This document shows positions 36,509-45,052 of a DNA stretch of 64,000 nucleotides, piece after piece (positions within the stretch are counted from its first letter, which is position 1; each line of letters begins with the position of its first letter). Source of the stretch: Anabaena sp. 4-3 (GTDB lineage Bacteria; Cyanobacteriota; Cyanobacteriia; Cyanobacteriales; Nostocaceae); contig NZ_LUHJ01000065.1 of NCBI RefSeq assembly GCF_001597745.1, positions 1-64,000 on the forward strand, in the 5' to 3' direction. The notes below the pieces were generated by a model. The model did not search any database. It saw nothing but the letters and a program-made list of their open reading frames with translations, and was not told the origin of the DNA. Made by a program: the position numbers and the translations under genes.

Positions 36509-37726
36509 ATGAAAAAAACACTGGCTTTATTTTCCTTGGGTTTGGGAATTACCCTATTTCAGCCGTTACCGATAGCTGTTAGTCAGGTGTCGCCAACGGC
36601 ACCCACGACACCAACCGCAGCACCAGCACCTTTAAAACTGATTGATATTGGCACTTGTACACCCCGAAGTGCTTGTTTAGGTTGGGATGAACAGTTATTT
36701 TTCGGACATGGTGGTTTAGGACGCGATCGCCAATCTCTATTAAAATCAATTGACAATAGCCTCAGTTATTTAAACTCAGACAGGGCTATCAACGCTTATA
36801 ACAATTACCCTATCAAAGAAATTACCCGCGATAGAGTACGCCGCAGTTTACAACGTTTCCGCCAATTGGTAGCTACGGCTAAGACTCCTGCACAACTGCA
36901 AGCAAATGTCAAGCGGGAATTTGCTTTTTATAAGTCTGTGGGTGATGATGGTAAGGGTAGGGTGAAGTTTACGGCTTACTATGCACCAATTTATCAAGCT
37001 AGTCGCACACCGACGGCAGAATATAAGTATCCCATTTATCGCGTACCGTCAGACTTTGACCAATGGACGAAACCCCACCCCAAACGGGAGGAATTAGAAG
37101 GGGTAGACGGCTTGTTGGGGAATAAAAGCCGATTAAAGGGTTTAGAGATGTTTTGGTTACGCGATCGCTTTCAAGCATACATGATTCATATCCAAGGTTC
37201 AGCCAAGCTACGGCTAACTGATGGCACTGAAACGAGTGTAGGTTTTGCGCGTGGAACTGATTACCCCTGGACAAGTATTGGTAGATTGCTGTTTCAAGAT
37301 GGTAAACTCTCGAAAGAACAGCTAAATATGCCGGGAATTATTAGCTATTTCCAGAAAAATCCCCAATCGATGGATAACTATTTACCACGCTGGGAACGCT
37401 TCATATTTTTTAAGGAAACTAACGGCGAACCCGCTACAGGTAGTACAGGCGTGCCGCTAGTTCCAGAACGTTCCATAGCGACAGATAAAGCTTTATTGCC
37501 TCCTGGTGCTTTAGCTGTAATAAATGGCACGTTTCCTTATCCTAACCGCCGTGGGCAATTAGTCAACCGGAGAGTTAGCCGCTTTGTGCTAGATCAAGAT
37601 ACAGGTAGTGCCATCAAAGGGCCTGGCAGGGTAGATTATTTCTTAGGTTATGGAGATGTAGCAGGCGATCGCGCTGGTATTACAGTCAGCACGGGTTCTA
37701 TATATTACCTGCTGCTGAAGGAATGA
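36509..37726 (+). CDS. mltA: Membrane-bound lytic murein transglycosylase A (MltA)
   Basis: Cleaves peptidoglycan glycan strands to 1,6-anhydro-muropeptides. The 405-residue protein has a Sec signal peptide (residues about 1 to 25, MKKTLALFSLGLGITLFQPL), a Pro/Thr/Ala-rich spacer and the MltA barrel domain at about 95 to 300 (VKFTAYYAPIYQASRTP, MIHIQGSAKLRLTDG). A C-terminal 3D domain follows (LDQDTGSAIKGPGRVDYFLGYG), with its catalytic Asp residues. No lipobox Cys is evident, so it is probably periplasmic rather than lipid-anchored. Transcribed alone. Confidence 0.93.
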   Translation: MKKTLALFSLGLGITLFQPLPIAVSQVSPTAPTTPTAAPAPLKLIDIGTCTPRSACLGWDEQLFFGHGGLGRDRQSLLKSIDNSLSYLNSDRAINAYNNYPIKEITRDRVRRSLQRFRQLVATAKTPAQLQANVKREFAFYKSVGDDGKGRVKFTAYYAPIYQASRTPTAEYKYPIYRVPSDFDQWTKPHPKREELEGVDGLLGNKSRLKGLEMFWLRDRFQAYMIHIQGSAKLRLTDGTETSVGFARGTDYPWTSIGRLLFQDGKLSKEQLNMPGIISYFQKNPQSMDNYLPRWERFIFFKETNGEPATGSTGVPLVPERSIATDKALLPPGALAVINGTFPYPNRRGQLVNRRVSRFVLDQDTGSAIKGPGRVDYFLGYGDVAGDRAGITVSTGSIYYLLLKE

Positions 37727-37795
37727 GGGATTAGGCATTGATGCACAGGGCATGGGATTTTCCCCCTCTGCCTTCTGCACCCTGCCCCCTGCTTC

Positions 37796-38236
37796 CTACA
37801 TCACCCTCTGGCGTAGATATTGCTCATCAACTCCTTGTTGAACCCATGTGAGACAGTCATATTTAGATGTAAATAATTTGGGCGCAGCAATGTTATTTAA
37901 CAACTCTGGGAGATAATGGTCGTAGAAATGTTTACCGTGACTTTCAAAGAGAATAATTAAATTTTGGCGGTAAACATAGCGAGATTGAAAGCTGTCGCCT
38001 TGACTGATAAAATCTGCATTTTGGTCGATATGTTCTTTGGCAATCTCTATAATATTGCTGATGCTATTACCGTAAATTTCCGCCGGATTATCTGCTTGAT
38101 GAAATTGACTTTTCCTACCTATTTCTGACAGGAGTTTATACGAATAAATTTCGTATTGGTCTGCTTTGCCAAAAACAAATGGGATGATGAGATATCCTTT
38201 GTATGAAACCGCACTTTCATAAAGAAGACGACTCAT
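37796..38236 (-). CDS. Hypothetical protein, 146 residues
   Basis: I do not recognise this protein. It is soluble, mixed alpha/beta in appearance and rich in Tyr and Ile (VSYKGYLIIPFVFGKADQYEIYSYKLLSEIG at the start, FTSKYDCLTWVQQGVDEQYLRQ at the end). No signal peptide, membrane helix or catalytic motif is visible. Start MSRLLYES follows a GGAGG about 6 bases upstream, which supports it as a real gene. Convergent with mltA. Confidence 0.7.
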   Translation of the reverse strand: MSRLLYESAVSYKGYLIIPFVFGKADQYEIYSYKLLSEIGRKSQFHQADNPAEIYGNSISNIIEIAKEHIDQNADFISQGDSFQSRYVYRQNLIILFESHGKHFYDHYLPELLNNIAAPKLFTSKYDCLTWVQQGVDEQYLRQRVM

Positions 38237-38580
38237 CTAAACCTCCTTGGGTATAACAGCTTAAACAACTATCGCTTCAACAAAATGACTTTTCTGGTTT
38301 GTTGAACCGTGTTGGATGAATTTTTGCAAGAGGGGCATCACCCCTTTTTTTAAAACAAATACGAGTGAATAAGTTTTTATCAACAAAGTATTATGATAAC
38401 TATTATCGCGTGTTTTGATATTAGTATTGAACCAATATCAGACAAAAGTTAAAAATTCATGAGTTTAGTTTGTATAATTTCTCAGCCATTAGACAGAAAT
38501 TACTATATAGTCATTAGTTATTAGTGATTAGTTATTAGTGGTTCTCCCCTGCTGCCTCTGCTGCCTCCGATTTCCCAGTT
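38237..38580. other. Intergenic region with a hairpin and STRR heptamers
   Basis: AT-rich gap of 344 bases. At 38331-38352 AGGGG/CCCCT plus a run of T resembles an intrinsic terminator for plus-strand transcripts, though no plus-strand gene precedes it. At 38508-38540 are TTAGTTA/TTAGTGA heptamers. No ORF seen. Confidence 0.5.
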
Positions 38581-39447
38581 TTACCAGAGGCTTAGTTGAT
38601 TAGGTGGAGAGTCTAGTTGATTCCAGGGGAGGGGCGGAACTGCTACACCATGCTGTTCTAATAGCTGTTGAAAATAACGGGCGGTGTGAGGCGATCGCTC
38701 TTCTAAGGGACAATGAATAAAGAAATAAATTTTGACTCCAGAATGCAACCATTGTTGAATCTGTTTAACCCACTCTTCCATAAACGGCTGATTGACTGAC
38801 AACTGAGGATGACAAATCAACCGAATTAGACTAAAAGGTGCTGTAACGCTGAATTGTAAGGGTACTTTAGGCTTGCGTCGTTCTGATTTAAACTGGGGGT
38901 CATCTTTGCCAGTATAGATGGGACGCGAATCTAGTAACACCCTGCCCACGCCTAAATTTTCTAAAAGCTGTGTCAATTTACTGGTGTGAGGTTCCTTAAA
39001 CCAGTCAGGATGTCTGACTTCTAATGCTAATGGTGATGCTTGACGCGGCCAAGCTTCTAAAAACTTAGCCAAATCATCAATTAATACTGGGCTATAACTG
39101 GGCGGTAACTGGGCAAATATGGGGCCGAGATGTGTACCTAAAGGCTGCATCCCTGCTAAAAATTCTAAAGCAGCAGGTATGTAAGGTGTGAGTAAGCCTT
39201 TATGGGTAATTTCCCGTGGTAATTTTAAACAAAATTCAAAGCCTGGAGGTGTTTCAGCCGCCCATCGGCTGATAGTCTCTTGGTTAGGAACTGCATAAAA
39301 GGTAGTATTACCTTCTACAGCAGAAAAACGACGGCTGTAGAGATAGAGAAAATCTGTAGCACGAGTATCTGGGGGATACAGTTCCCCCACCCAACCTTTA
39401 TATGCCCAAACAGCACAACCAATTAAGAAGTTCACAAGCCATGACAC
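38581..39447 (-). CDS. DUF72 family protein
   Basis: A 288-residue TIM-barrel-like protein of the widespread DUF72 (YecE) family. Motifs: FLIGCAVWAYKGWVGELYPP at the N-terminus, RFSAVEGNTTFYAVPNQETISRWAAETPPGFEFCLKLP, and PLALEVRHPDWF. The C-terminal half (KIYFFIHCPLEERSPHTAR) carries the usual NxH-like region as HCP, which may indicate divergence. The biochemical role of the family is not established. Neighbours give no clue. Confidence 0.88.
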   Translation of the reverse strand: MSWLVNFLIGCAVWAYKGWVGELYPPDTRATDFLYLYSRRFSAVEGNTTFYAVPNQETISRWAAETPPGFEFCLKLPREITHKGLLTPYIPAALEFLAGMQPLGTHLGPIFAQLPPSYSPVLIDDLAKFLEAWPRQASPLALEVRHPDWFKEPHTSKLTQLLENLGVGRVLLDSRPIYTGKDDPQFKSERRKPKVPLQFSVTAPFSLIRLICHPQLSVNQPFMEEWVKQIQQWLHSGVKIYFFIHCPLEERSPHTARYFQQLLEQHGVAVPPLPWNQLDSPPNQLSLW

Positions 39448-39591
39448 AAATAACTTCTAGAACGACTCATCCTGATATCAATCTCTGAGTGTTCTTACTT
39501 AATTGTATAGGTAGCTTCCAGAAATATCTGGAATCTGGAAGTTTATTTGTTGTTATCTACTGTAGAGATGTTGCATGCAACGTCTCTACAT

Positions 39592-39737
39592 TTGACTTTT
39601 CACGGGATATGGAAAACCCCTCTCCAAACCTCTCCCCTGCCAGGAGAGAGGCTTTGAGTTTTCCCCATTCCCTAGTAGGGAAGGGGGTTAGGGGGTGAGG
39701 TTTCACGTTAGCTTTTCCACATAACGTGAAAAGTCAG
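39592..39737. mobile_element. MITE-like element with terminal inverted repeats and 8-bp direct repeats
   Basis: The ends TGACTTTTCACGGGATATGG (39593 on) and the complement of CATAACGTGAAAAGTCA (ending 39736) match at about 21 of 24 positions over the full termini. The element is bordered by CTCTACAT at 39584-39591 and again at 39738-39745, consistent with an 8-bp target duplication. The interior is CCTCTCCC- and AAGGGGG-rich and has no ORF worth keeping. The target appears to be a GTAGAGA...TCTCTAC palindrome (39562-39589). Confidence 0.65.
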
Positions 39738-39767
39738 CTCTACATCCATCACTGATTGGATGCAACT

Positions 39768-40436
39768 TCATTTGAGATAACTTGTGAACCACTCACTCGC
39801 CAGTTGTGCCACAGCTTCTAATTTGCCGGGTTCTTCAAATAAGTGAGTAGCTTGAGGCACAATCTTCAAGCTTTTTTCTGCGCGCAACTGTGCTAAAGCA
39901 CTCTCATTCATGGCAATTACTGGCGTATCATAACCCCCGACAATTAATAATGTCGGTGCTTTGACTTGCGGTAATGCAGAGGTGGCTAAATCAGGCCGTC
40001 CCCCACGAGAAACAACAGCTTTGACAACATCTGGACGGGCTGCGGCTGCTACTAAAGCTGCACCTGCGCCTGTACTTGCGCCAAAGTAACCAATGTTTAA
40101 ATTATGCGTCTCTGGATGTTGAGCCAGCCAATCTGTTGCCCCTACTAGCCGGGATGCTAATAACCCAATATCAAAGCGTAAATGTCTGGTGTGGATGTCA
40201 ATGGCTTCTTCTTCAGCCGTGAGCAAGTCAATTAATAAAGTAGCCAGTCCCGCCTGTTGTAAAACTCCGGCTACATAGCGATTGCGGGGACTATGGCGAC
40301 TGCTACCACTGCCATGAGCAAATAAAACTATGCCTGTGGCACCTTCTGGGATGAATAAGTTGCCTTCTAGGTTGACCTCACCTGCTGAGACTGATACTAT
40401 ATACTCGTGGGGATGTTGTGTCAATATCGGATTCAT
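39768..40436 (-). CDS. Dienelactone-hydrolase-like alpha/beta hydrolase
   Basis: A 222-residue alpha/beta hydrolase. The oxyanion region is VLFAHGSGSSRHSPRNRYVA, the nucleophile elbow is GYFGASTGAGAAL, the acid region LLIVGGYDTPVI, and the catalytic His lies in PQATHLFEEPG. The substrate is unknown. It follows a phosphoribosyltransferase gene by 15 bases on the same strand; these two families often occur as an operon or a single fusion protein in bacteria, so a joint function is likely. Confidence 0.9.
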   Translation of the reverse strand: MNPILTQHPHEYIVSVSAGEVNLEGNLFIPEGATGIVLFAHGSGSSRHSPRNRYVAGVLQQAGLATLLIDLLTAEEEAIDIHTRHLRFDIGLLASRLVGATDWLAQHPETHNLNIGYFGASTGAGAALVAAAARPDVVKAVVSRGGRPDLATSALPQVKAPTLLIVGGYDTPVIAMNESALAQLRAEKSLKIVPQATHLFEEPGKLEAVAQLASEWFTSYLK

Positions 40437-40451
40437 AAACTCAACCTCCTG

Positions 40452-41114
40452 TTATGAGCCGTTAGCAATCAACTGTTTTTGCCTGGCGAGTAGGTGACAA
40501 ACTTCTGCATCAGTTGTTTGGGAAAAATCTTCGTACCAGATACCAATGGCAGATAAATGTTCTGGCATCAATACACAGACAAGTTTATCTAATGCTGGGG
40601 CTAGTTCCTCATAGGTGGATGTGCCAACTACGGGAACGGCTAAAACTAATTCGCGGGGTTGTTGTTGTTTGATTGTGGCGATCGCTGCCCGGATAGTGGC
40701 ACCTGTGGCAATGCCATCATCAATTAAAATGATGGTGCGATTGGTGATGTTTGGTAAGGGGCGATCGCCTCGATAAAGTTGATTGCGGCGTTGTAATTCA
40801 TGGGTTTCTCTGGCTGCTACAGCGTCTATAATTTCTTGGGGAATTCGCAACCAATCAACAACATTCTCATTAATCACACGTACCCCACCTGTAGAAATTG
40901 CACCCATCGCTAATTCTTCATGTCCTGGTACGCCGAGTTTCCGCACCAAGCAAACATCTAAAGGTGCATCCAGATTTTTAGCTACTTCGTAAGCTACAGG
41001 TACACCCCCACGGGGAAGTGCCAAAACCAGAACATCGTCCCGATGGGCATATTCTGACAACTTAGCAGCTAATAGCTGTCCGGCTTCTGTCCGATGAGAA
41101 AATTTTTGCAGCAT
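40452..41114 (-). CDS. Phosphoribosyltransferase-domain protein
   Basis: A 220-residue type I PRTase-like protein. The N-terminal VLVLALPRGGVPVAYEVAKNL and the PRPP loop IILIDDGIATGATIRAAI are intact. The middle stretch (VRKLGVPGHEELAMGAIS) is typical of the group that accompanies dienelactone-hydrolase-like proteins. The acceptor base is unknown; it is not a recognised hpt, apt or pyrE. Likely co-transcribed with the downstream hydrolase. Confidence 0.9.
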   Translation of the reverse strand: MLQKFSHRTEAGQLLAAKLSEYAHRDDVLVLALPRGGVPVAYEVAKNLDAPLDVCLVRKLGVPGHEELAMGAISTGGVRVINENVVDWLRIPQEIIDAVAARETHELQRRNQLYRGDRPLPNITNRTIILIDDGIATGATIRAAIATIKQQQPRELVLAVPVVGTSTYEELAPALDKLVCVLMPEHLSAIGIWYEDFSQTTDAEVCHLLARQKQLIANGS

Positions 41115-41546
41115 ATTGTTACACCTGGTTTATGAAAAAAGTTCTTTTTGTGACTGTTTTACAAGATGAGTAATTCCGTGTGTAATCAAAACTCCTTGTA
41201 AATACTACCAGTCGGGTTTCTGTGAGATTATCTTATGAGTCAAAAACGATACTTTAGGAATCTTGTAGGGTGCGTCAGACTGTTTAAATGCTGTCAATAA
41301 ACGTATTTTTGGTATCTGACGCACCCTAGTAATATGCCAGTTGTGTGAATTCTGTACTTGAGACTTGACGGAGGTTTCTGTGCAACCCAACTGACTATCA
41401 GGAGGCAATACACGCGATTACACAAGAATCGCTATCTTAAGGTTAGACAAAAAATGTGAGGAAATTGTGAGGACAGTGGGAAGGCGATCGCACTACTCAC
41501 GTAGGAGTTGCAATTACATCAAAATTACATCTGTCTTCAAGGGTGA
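41115..41546. repeat. Intergenic region with GGGTGCGTCAGA repeat, copy B
   Basis: 432 bases without a gene. The clearest feature is a near-perfect palindromic repeat, left arm GTAGGGTGCGTCAGAC (41265-41280) and right arm ATCTGACGCACCCTA (41314-41328). It is the best-preserved copy of the family also seen at 18335 and 44853. Confidence 0.7.
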
Positions 41547-44441
41547 TTAATTCCCCTGCAACGGTGCATTTAAAGCTTTCTCAATGCGATCGCGGGTTTC
41601 CAAAATGTGGGCTTTGGTGTATGCGTCGCGGGTGTTTACTTGCTGGAGTTTGCTATGCAATTGTCTAAGTTTATACCATGCTAGCGAGCGTGCATCTTCT
41701 GGTACGTATTCTTGCCGTAATACCATACGAATTAAAATGTCTAAATATTCTCTTTGCAATCCTCTGCGGAAACTGGTAATTTTGAGTTTTCCGCCTTTTG
41801 GTTGTAGTACCTCTGTCCAAATTCCGGTTTGCAATGTATCAAACAGTTCTGGTAACGTCAGTGATTTTTCTGGTGGGTTTTTCAGTTCCAAATCCTTAAG
41901 TTGGGAGAGGCGATCGCCTGCTAGCAATTCCCGCAAAACAGCACCCTGCAAGAGCAATACTAAATCATGAATGGGATAATCTAACCGCCCCATCTGCGGA
42001 AAACTACGCCAGTGTAGCCACCGTGAAGGTGCTAATTTATTCAGCAATTCCGGGGGAAAATTTAGAGCCTTCTCATCAAATACATATTTTTGTAGTGTGT
42101 TTAATGCTTGTCGTTGCTTTTCTAGGGGGACTGATTCAAATGGTAATCGCTGTTTAGTAGATACTCTTTCCCTACCATGCAGTCGGTAAAATGATTGTCC
42201 ACCTATATATTTAGTAGTGTAGAAGATGTTGCGAAAATAGTTATTCAAAATTGTATTAAAGCGATCGCTGACATCACTATAACTATCACCCGCTAACGGA
42301 AAACGTTTATTCAGACGTTCCCACATCAACCGCGAATTATCTAGTTGCCACTGTGAATAAACTAGGACGTTGCTGCTATAATCCCAGGCATCGGCAGTTG
42401 GATCAAGACCATAGACATCTTCATCTGTAGCATAACTCAACTCCGGTTTCTCAGATTGGTTAGCGATCGCTTGCAGCATCGGCTTTTCTGCTATGGGGTT
42501 GGCGGCTAGAATTGGGGTATAACCATACTGAATTGCCCACTCATCATAAACCCCGACGATGCTGGGGAAAAAATCTCCCTGCTTTGTGCCTGGGGGTGCA
42601 ATGTTGGGAGGAATATAATCCATCACCGAAGTTGTCATACCTCTAGTGCTGGTAATCTCCTGATTATTCATCGCTTCTGGTGGTAGGAAAGTGCTACCCC
42701 GGAAGTTGTGACGCAAACCGAGAGTATGACCCACTTCGTGGGCGATAATTAAACGTAAATATTCATGGATGTATTGTTGTATTTGTTTTTGGCTGGGTAC
42801 GTTGTCTTGTAGTAATGACATCGCCATCGAACCAAAAGCAAATTGATTAGCTGCTTCGATGCCGTAGCACACATCATACTTGCTGCTTAATTGGGCTAAC
42901 CGTTGCAAAAATTTATTTGGCTCAGTTGTGCTGTTGTCTTTGGTAGTTCTACCATAATTACAAAGCTGGCGATCGCGGATTAATCCTGATAAAGAAGTGC
43001 GAGTTTTGCTTTGACTTGGTTGGATGAGTTGACGATAGTTACCCTTGAGATAGCGGATAAAGCCGGCATCTACTAAGATATCTGCATCTAAAATTTCCCC
43101 AGTTAAAGGATTAATGCGAGATGGCCCCATCGCAAAATAACCATCCACTGTGTTAATCCAGCGAATCGTATTATAGCGGATGTCTGCCGGATGCCAGGTA
43201 ACATGATCTGGCATTTGCTTGGCTACAATCGCATCTTTAAATCCCGCTTTCAAAAAGGCTTTGTTCCACATTAGTATGCCTTCTTTAATCGCATCGCGAT
43301 ATTCTAAAGGCACAGCGTTGTCAATCCAAAAGACAATCGGTTTTTTTGGTGGAGATATCGGTGCGTTGGGATTTTCTTTTTCTAAATGCCAGCGATTAAT
43401 ATAACGGATAAACGGTTCATCGCGTTCATGTTCAGATAAATCGTGGTAGGCAGTGATAAAATAACCCACACGTTCGTCAGCTAATCGGGGACGATAATTG
43501 TTGTTTGGTAATTGCGAGAGACTGTAGTGAACCCGCAAAGTAAAGCCACGGCTATCAGGCAGGGCTGTAAAACCCTGCATTGGATTTGCTTGATTACTAC
43601 TACCTGAGAAAGTCAAAATTGTTTCCACCTCTAAGTTTTGGGGAAAAACTTTTGCATCACCAAAATAGGATTGATCTGTGTTGGCACTCATACCTATACT
43701 CAGAGCTAATCCTGATAAGTCTGTCAGTAGTAAGTCACCCAAATCAATCAGTAAACTTTGGCGTTGGGGATGAATACTTTTAATCGGCAAAGCATAGAGA
43801 ACCGAATCACTAAAGGAACGGGCGAGCGATCGCACTTGTGGATCACCTTCCCGTGTGCGAAAATTCACATTCCGCACTACAAAATATAAGTTTTTATCTA
43901 CCCGTTGGAAATAAAATAAAAAGTCCTGTAATGGCAATCCACTATAAATTCCCTCTTCACCAATCCCAGATTCCAAGGTTGCAGTCGCTAAATAATTTTT
44001 ATTGAGTTGTTCTGGTTTTACTTCCAGATAAATTTTATTCTTTTCTTGATGATGATATATAGTAAATAATCCTGCTGATTTCTCCGTATCTTTAATTACT
44101 GTATCAAATTCTTCCCCATCATCTTTTTTCTCTGGTTTAGTTGCGCTCTCAGGTTTCTTTACCGGATTATCTGTCGGTTTACCCACTTTTAATAATGGTT
44201 GTTCCCCTGATTTTTTAGTATCTTTAACTACCCAAAAAAACGGTTTATTTTGTACCTGTTGATTTGGCTCAATTACCCACAGTTGTTTATTTGTATTTTT
44301 TGCTACATTTGTTTTTTGGTTGTTATCAACCATTTTCTGGACTACACCATGAGGTAATGATTGAGCATTTGCAGATGTGATGCCTAAAAATAAACCCTGT
44401 AACACTATTACATAAAAGGACAGCCTATTCATCCCATTCAT
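41547..44441 (-). CDS. Exported zinc-dependent metalloprotease (DUF5117/DUF4953-type)
   Basis: A 964-residue secreted protein. It has an N-terminal signal peptide (FYVIVLQGLFLGITSANAQS), a Lys/Glu/Pro-rich region to about residue 115, and a DUF5118/DUF5117-like domain at about 130 to 370. The catalytic region has the extended zinc motif HEVGHTLGLRHNFRGS at about residue 565, with a downstream Met-turn-like SVMDYIPPNIAP, followed by a long helical C-terminal region. This is the gluzincin/metzincin-like HExxHxxGxxH pattern of the DUF4953 family. The substrate is unknown. Transcribed alone with a repeat-rich upstream region. Confidence 0.88.
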   Translation of the reverse strand: MNGMNRLSFYVIVLQGLFLGITSANAQSLPHGVVQKMVDNNQKTNVAKNTNKQLWVIEPNQQVQNKPFFWVVKDTKKSGEQPLLKVGKPTDNPVKKPESATKPEKKDDGEEFDTVIKDTEKSAGLFTIYHHQEKNKIYLEVKPEQLNKNYLATATLESGIGEEGIYSGLPLQDFLFYFQRVDKNLYFVVRNVNFRTREGDPQVRSLARSFSDSVLYALPIKSIHPQRQSLLIDLGDLLLTDLSGLALSIGMSANTDQSYFGDAKVFPQNLEVETILTFSGSSNQANPMQGFTALPDSRGFTLRVHYSLSQLPNNNYRPRLADERVGYFITAYHDLSEHERDEPFIRYINRWHLEKENPNAPISPPKKPIVFWIDNAVPLEYRDAIKEGILMWNKAFLKAGFKDAIVAKQMPDHVTWHPADIRYNTIRWINTVDGYFAMGPSRINPLTGEILDADILVDAGFIRYLKGNYRQLIQPSQSKTRTSLSGLIRDRQLCNYGRTTKDNSTTEPNKFLQRLAQLSSKYDVCYGIEAANQFAFGSMAMSLLQDNVPSQKQIQQYIHEYLRLIIAHEVGHTLGLRHNFRGSTFLPPEAMNNQEITSTRGMTTSVMDYIPPNIAPPGTKQGDFFPSIVGVYDEWAIQYGYTPILAANPIAEKPMLQAIANQSEKPELSYATDEDVYGLDPTADAWDYSSNVLVYSQWQLDNSRLMWERLNKRFPLAGDSYSDVSDRFNTILNNYFRNIFYTTKYIGGQSFYRLHGRERVSTKQRLPFESVPLEKQRQALNTLQKYVFDEKALNFPPELLNKLAPSRWLHWRSFPQMGRLDYPIHDLVLLLQGAVLRELLAGDRLSQLKDLELKNPPEKSLTLPELFDTLQTGIWTEVLQPKGGKLKITSFRRGLQREYLDILIRMVLRQEYVPEDARSLAWYKLRQLHSKLQQVNTRDAYTKAHILETRDRIEKALNAPLQGN

Positions 44442-44988
44442 CCCTGATAACGCTAGTTAATGTTTAATTATGATTTTTAGTCTGGTTTTGCTGTAGTAAT
44501 TTTTTCCTTTGATAGTTTGTCTTAAACAATACGTATTATTTTTACATTAATTTAGTAAAATTACAGAAGAAAACATCAGAACTTAACTAAATTTGCTGAT
44601 AAGTTTGTATTTTGATGTTAAATATTTAATTTCCGTAAATATCAATCTCTCATCTGGCAGATTTTCCGATGACGCACCCTACTAATGTGTCAGTTGCGTC
44701 AATCCTGGGTGATTTTGGTTATTTTCTTTTTAATGAAATTAACCATTAAAAAAAGTTAATTAATGGTTTGATGACATATTGCCGACAAAGTTACGAGTCC
44801 AGGCCGGATGCAGCCTAACAAAACAATCCTGACGACGAGGGCTAAGTGTAGTGTAGGGTGCGTCAGCCGCGATAATTGGGTAAAAACACAGATGTTTAAC
44901 ATCTGACACACCCTACTAATGTGCTGCGGTCGAGGGAACAGGAAGGATCAGGGAATAGTTAGGGTTTTGCTGTTTATAATTTTTATAC
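44442..44988. repeat. Intergenic region with repeat copies C and D
   Basis: An AT-rich region between the divergently transcribed metalloprotease and pncB genes. It has a half copy of the GTGCGTCA family (TGACGCACCCTAC, 44670-44682) and a full copy (GTAGGGTGCGTCAG at 44853-44866 with ATCTGACACACCCTAC at 44901-44916). No ORF is credible. Confidence 0.65.
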
Positions 44989-45019
44989 TTGACAGACCTT
45001 ATGGTAAATTCTACCATAA
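44989..45019 (+). promoter_or_regulatory. NAD-operon promoter with candidate NrtR operator
   Basis: TTGACA (44989-44994) is spaced 17 bases from TACCAT (45012-45017). A 21-bp palindrome, TTATGGTA (44999-45006) and TACCATAA (45012-45019) around 5 bases, covers the spacer and the -10 box. It is 33 bases before pncB, the first gene of an operon that includes a NrtR-type repressor, so it is a strong operator candidate. Confidence 0.75.
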
Positions 45020-45052
45020 TACAAGCAACCATTTTTGTAAGGAAGCTCTGGT

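Noticed and set aside
38331-38352. AGGGG/CCCCT plus T-run as a terminator of a hidden plus-strand gene
   Set aside because: No plus-strand ORF or RNA gene precedes it; kept only as a hairpin note.
39489-39698. Open frame of about 69 codons across the repeat region
   Set aside because: It reads through a palindrome and the MITE-like element and has no ribosome-binding site.
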